Positions 7,518-9,920 of a DNA stretch of 9,920 nt are shown piece by piece; positions within the stretch are counted from its first letter, which is position 1; every line of letters starts with the position of its first letter. The translations under genes and the position numbers were made by a program. The notes under the pieces were generated by a model. That model had not been told where the DNA came from. It made no database searches and saw only the letters and a program-made list of their open reading frames with translations. The stretch is from Myxococcaceae bacterium (GTDB taxonomy: Bacteria; Myxococcota; Myxococcia; Myxococcales; Myxococcaceae): positions 1 to 9,920 of the forward strand of contig JAGSPQ010000040.1 in the NCBI GenBank assembly GCA_018262385.1. Direction: 5' to 3'.

Positions 7518-7574
7518 GAGAGCGCGGACCGGACAAGCACAGCAGCAGCAACAAGAAGAGGCGAAGGCAGACAT
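7488..7574 (-). CDS. Poly-cysteine leader peptide (cysteine attenuator)
   Basis: This short ORF has ATG at 7574-7572, 28 codons and TAG at 7490-7488. Residues 8-12 are five consecutive cysteines (TGT TGC TGC TGC TGT), residue 13 is Ala and residue 14 is Cys (TGT). Six Cys codons in seven is far beyond chance in a genome where Cys is rare. Three of the six are TGT, although Cys codons in the neighbouring genes I checked are TGC. The rest of the peptide (M-S-A-F-A-S-S before, P-V-R-A-L-A-G-R-E-P-V-T-S-A after) shows no signal peptide or known domain. Its position between the operon promoter and a leader terminator, upstream of sulfur-assimilation genes, makes it a regulatory leader peptide whose translation senses Cys-tRNA(Cys). 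No Shine-Dalgarno is present; the predicted transcript starts about 5 nt before the ATG, so initiation is probably near-leaderless. The peptide itself need not have a function. Confidence 0.85.
   Translation of the reverse strand: MSAFASSCCCCCACPVRALAGREPVTSA
7510..7531 (-). promoter_or_regulatory. Anti-antiterminator hairpin (segments 1:2) after the Cys codons
   Basis: CGGTCCGCG (7531-7523) pairs with CGCGGGTCG (7518-7510) across a CTCT loop: nine contiguous pairs, two of them G-U in RNA. Segment 1 starts one base after the codon that follows the last Cys codon triplet region (Cys14 codon 7535-7533). A ribosome held on the later Cys codons would therefore cover it and release segment 2 for the antiterminator. 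A ribosome that moves on to the stop codon lets this hairpin re-form, leaving segment 3 free for the terminator. Confidence 0.68.
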
Positions 7575-7586
7575 CAGTTGGGCGGC

Positions 7587-7615
7587 AACCTAACGGGCGC
7601 GGCCCAGACCGTCAA
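7587..7615 (-). promoter_or_regulatory. Sigma70-like promoter of the sulfate assimilation operon
   Basis: On the minus strand the -35 element TTGACG (7615-7610, five of six consensus bases) and the -10 element TAGGTT (7592-7587, with T1, A2 and T6 matching) are separated by exactly 17 bases. The start site would fall at about 7580-7579, five or six bases before the leader ORF ATG. No second promoter of this quality was seen between here and 7413. The only gene upstream on this strand ends at 7646. Confidence 0.72.
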
Positions 7616-7645
7616 ACGGGGAGGCTGAAACCTCGCGCCGGCAGC

Positions 7646-9193
7646 TCAGTGCCTGATCACGTCGAGCGTCGCCGCCTGCCGGTAGGTGCCCGAGAGCTCC
7701 TTGTTGGTGAAGATCGTCGCCTTGTACCGCCCGCTCGCGGGGATCGCGCAGTTCAAGAGCACCGACTCGGAGTTGTCGACGCCGCAGCGCTCGCTCTTGC
7801 CGGACTCGCGATCGCCGATGTGGGCCATCACGTAGAGCCGGCGGGGATTGGAGATCTTCATCTGGAGCCCTTCGCTCACCTCGACCCGGGTGCGATCGGG
7901 CGAGATCAGCTCGAGGCCGACCCGGGCCAGGCCGGGCCGCGCGAACGGCTGGCGCAGGAAGTCGCCCCGCGACAGCGGCGCGCTCAGCAGCTGCCATTTG
8001 TCGTCGTCCGGCCGGTGGTCGTAGATCGCGATCGTCGGCGGGATGAACAGGTAGTCGGTGCTGTAGACGTCCGCGGTCGAGCCGTTCAGCTTCGGGTCGT
8101 CCCAGGTCGCGTCGATCACGTACCAGCTGCCCTTGATCTCGACCGCGTTCCACGCGTGGCCCACCGGCGCCGCTTCTCCGGTGTCTTCGCGCACGTCGCC
8201 GACCACGTAGACGATCTGATCGCCGGTGACCTTGCCGAACGCGACCATCAGCCGCGCGTAGCCCTCGCACACCCCGGTGCGCCCGGCGAAGACCGAGACC
8301 GCGTCCTGCGCCTTGCGCTGGCCCGGCAGGAGCGAGTCGTCGTCGTAGTGCAGCCGGGTCACCACCCAGTCGTGCAGCGCCTTCACCCGCTGGAACGGGT
8401 CGGGCTCGCGCGAGGCGATGTAGCGGGCGACCGCCTCGAGGCTGGCCTCGTCGCCGGCGCCCATCGCCGCCACCACCGGGTGCACCTCGGCGGGCGCGGG
8501 CCAGGTGGTCGCTCCCACCGCCCAGGTCGGCTGGGGGGCCGGGGGCGGCTCCTTGATCCCGGGCTCGTCGGGCTGCAGTGGCTCCTTCGTCCACCGCCGA
8601 ATCGGTGGCGTCGGCGTCACCACCGGCACCGGCTTGACCGACTCGGGCACCGGCGCGTCGTCGCCTTCTTTCTTGTACGGGTTGGGGTTGGCGAGCTGGT
8701 GCAGCCACTCCAGCCCGGCGGCGCTGGCGAAGAGCGCGCCGCGGACGGTGCGCGAGGTCTCGTCCTGCTGGTCGAGCAGAAACCAGTCGCCCCGGGTGGC
8801 GAGCGCGCTGAAGGCGACCTTCGGGAACCAGACCACCAGGCCGATCATCAACAGCAGGTTGAGCACCAGGGTGCGGGCGACGATCCGATCGAACGCCTTC
8901 ATCCGCTGCTTCGGCTTGCCGACCAGCAGCTTCTTCTCTTGCTGCTTCCGGTTCCACTTCACCGTCGCGCGCGCGTCCCACAACACCGGGAGCACCGGGA
9001 ACAGCAGCACCCCCGCCGCGACCGCCAGCTCAGCCGGGCCGCCGTAGAAGGAGACCAGCGACGAGCCGAGCCACACCCCCAGCAGGGGAGTGAGCAGCAC
9101 GAACAGCACCCACCCCACGCTCAGCAGCGAGCCGATCAGGCTGAAGAAGGACTTCATCCGGGGTGGCCCGAGGTGGCGCGCATGTTGCTCCAT
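7646..9193 (-). CDS. Membrane-anchored transglutaminase-like protein
   Basis: The protein has up to 515 aa. Three hydrophobic segments (about residues 16-43, 52-73 and 107-125) are separated by a strongly basic loop (74-102) that should be cytoplasmic, putting the rest outside. A Pro-rich linker (about 172-236) leads to a transglutaminase core with the Cys-His-Asp triad in TGVCEGYARLM (Cys309), GHAWNAVEI (His346) and WYVIDATWDDP (Asp361). The last 100 residues look beta-rich and hold two cysteines (470, 482) that could form a disulfide, as in the domain following the core in kyphoscoliosis-peptidase-like proteins. It probably acts as a cell-envelope peptidase or cross-linking enzyme; the substrate is unknown. 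The start is uncertain: ATG 9193 (weak GAG site) or ATG 9157, which opens directly into the first membrane segment (MKSFFSLIG). No convincing terminator follows its stop at 7646. Confidence 0.85.
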   Translation of the reverse strand: MEQHARHLGPPRMKSFFSLIGSLLSVGWVLFVLLTPLLGVWLGSSLVSFYGGPAELAVAAGVLLFPVLPVLWDARATVKWNRKQQEKKLLVGKPKQRMKAFDRIVARTLVLNLLLMIGLVVWFPKVAFSALATRGDWFLLDQQDETSRTVRGALFASAAGLEWLHQLANPNPYKKEGDDAPVPESVKPVPVVTPTPPIRRWTKEPLQPDEPGIKEPPPAPQPTWAVGATTWPAPAEVHPVVAAMGAGDEASLEAVARYIASREPDPFQRVKALHDWVVTRLHYDDDSLLPGQRKAQDAVSVFAGRTGVCEGYARLMVAFGKVTGDQIVYVVGDVREDTGEAAPVGHAWNAVEIKGSWYVIDATWDDPKLNGSTADVYSTDYLFIPPTIAIYDHRPDDDKWQLLSAPLSRGDFLRQPFARPGLARVGLELISPDRTRVEVSEGLQMKISNPRRLYVMAHIGDRESGKSERCGVDNSESVLLNCAIPASGRYKATIFTNKELSGTYRQAATLDVIRH

Positions 9194-9201
9194 TGGTTCT
9201 C

Positions 9202-9920
9202 ATGACCATCGTGTGCGCAACAGAGTTCTCCGAAGAGTCGGCCCTCGCCGTCAGCGTTGCCGGTGAGTTGGCGAAGAAGCACGACCAGCGGCTGGTGCTG
9301 GTGCACGTTCTCACCGGGGCGCTCGCCTGGGGCACCGATGTCGAAGCGGCGGCGAGTGTGGCGCTGGCGCACGACGCCAACGAGCTGGCGCGAAGCGGGG
9401 TGAAGGTCGATGTCGCACTGCTCGAGGGGCGGCTGGGCCAGAGCGTGGGGCAGTTTTGCCTCGACCGAAACGCCTCAGTGCTCGTGGTGGGCGACACCCA
9501 GGACACCGGGACGCTGCTCGCCACCACCCTCGACAAGCTCGCCTACGCGGTCGAGATCCCGATGCTGGTGGTGCGGGATCCCAGGCCTTTCCATGCCTGG
9601 CTCGCCGAGGAGGCTCCGCTGCGGGTGCTGCTCGCGCTCGATCACAGCGCGGCCTCGGCGGTGGCGCGCAACTGGATCTTCCGGCTGGCCGAGTACGGCC
9701 CGCTCGACCTGGTCGGCGCCCACATCTGGTGGCCGCACGAGGAGTACGCCCGTCGGCAGCTGGCGGCTCCGAGCGACGGGTCGTTCGATGGGTTGGCCCG
9801 GATGATGGCGACCGAGACCGGCAACGCGCTGTCGACGATGCCGGCGAACGTGAAGCACCGGGTTCACCTCGAGATGGGCATCGGCCACATCGACGAGCAG
9901 TTGCTGGCGCTCGGGGTCGC
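9202..9920 (+). CDS. Universal stress protein, tandem UspA domains (3' end outside window)
   Basis: ATG at 9202 opens a frame that stays open to the window edge (239 codons). Domain 1 (about 1-127) has the Usp opening IVCATEFSEESALAVSVAGELA and VLVHVL, then GRLGQSVGQFCLDRNASVLVVGD and the closing strand MLVVRDP. Domain 2 starts near residue 139 (LRVLLALDHSAASAVARNW) and is cut before its signature end. In domain 1 the usual nucleotide-binding stretch G-x2-G-x9-G-[ST] appears only as GDTQDTGTLLATTLDKLA, without the final Gly-Ser/Thr, so ATP binding by this half is doubtful. It diverges from the transglutaminase-like gene, with 8 bases between the outermost start codons. No Shine-Dalgarno or clear promoter is visible upstream. 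It is a cytoplasmic stress-related protein of unspecified role. Confidence 0.85.
   Translation, partial: MTIVCATEFSEESALAVSVAGELAKKHDQRLVLVHVLTGALAWGTDVEAAASVALAHDANELARSGVKVDVALLEGRLGQSVGQFCLDRNASVLVVGDTQDTGTLLATTLDKLAYAVEIPMLVVRDPRPFHAWLAEEAPLRVLLALDHSAASAVARNWIFRLAEYGPLDLVGAHIWWPHEEYARRQLAAPSDGSFDGLARMMATETGNALSTMPANVKHRVHLEMGIGHIDEQLLALGV

Noticed and set aside
7414..7574. SAM or other metabolite riboswitch in the operon leader
   Set aside because: I saw no SAM riboswitch core motifs; the leader is taken up by a poly-Cys ORF and a four-segment attenuator that explain the structure.
7616..7645. Terminator for the transglutaminase-like gene
   Set aside because: There is only a 4-bp stem (GAGG/CCTC) with no proper T-run, too weak to call.
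5848..9205. Plus-strand frames antisense to the sulfite reductase and the transglutaminase-like gene
   Set aside because: They lack motifs and are Arg/His-rich; the minus strand encodes recognisable proteins over nearly all of the span.
1..9920. tRNA, rRNA, CRISPR array, insertion sequence or attachment site
   Set aside because: None was seen; there are no repeated spacers, transposase motifs or terminal inverted repeats in the window.

Overview
The window is GC-rich, gene-dense bacterial DNA with G/C-ending codons throughout. The gene content fits a delta-proteobacterium/Myxococcota-like organism. The hints are a partial VWA protein whose tail resembles the AgmX/PglI-type C-terminal domain common in myxobacteria, a tandem Usp protein and a membrane transglutaminase-like protein. 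This taxonomic guess is inference only; there is no rRNA or other marker gene.

Layout. Positions 2-1093 (+) hold the 3' part of a von Willebrand A-type protein. Positions 1090-7413 (-) hold a compact five-gene assimilatory sulfate reduction operon, transcribed right to left: siroheme sulfite reductase (5671-7413), APS reductase cysH (4991-5674), siroheme synthase cysG (3615-4994), and ATP sulfurylase cysD (2710-3618) and cysN (1090-2709). Every junction overlaps by 4 nt or abuts exactly. Positions 7414-7645 are the control region of this operon. Positions 7646-9193 (-) encode a three-TM protein with an extracytoplasmic transglutaminase-like domain. Diverging from it, 9202 to the window end (+) encodes a tandem universal stress protein cut by the edge.

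The operon covers sulfate to sulfide apart from transport: CysDN makes APS, CysH reduces APS directly to sulfite, the sulfite reductase makes sulfide, and CysG supplies its siroheme. CysN carries a C-terminal remnant of an APS kinase domain that has lost its P-loop, which agrees with a route that bypasses PAPS.

The most notable finding is in the operon leader. On the minus strand a sigma70-like promoter (TTGACG-17 nt-TAGGTT) should start a transcript about 5 nt before an ATG. That ATG opens a 28-codon ORF with six Cys codons within seven (residues 8-12 and 14). The Cys run is followed at once by a 9-bp hairpin. The 3' arm of that hairpin can instead form a 12-bp antiterminator with sequence overlapping the 5' arm of a GC-rich terminator ending in TTTTT. 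The terminator lies just before the Shine-Dalgarno sequence of the sulfite reductase gene. This is the full architecture of a ribosome-mediated cysteine attenuator: low Cys-tRNA(Cys) stalls the ribosome and opens sulfur assimilation. Polycysteine short ORFs acting as cysteine-responsive attenuators are known in mycobacteria; I am not aware of one in this kind of organism, but could not search.
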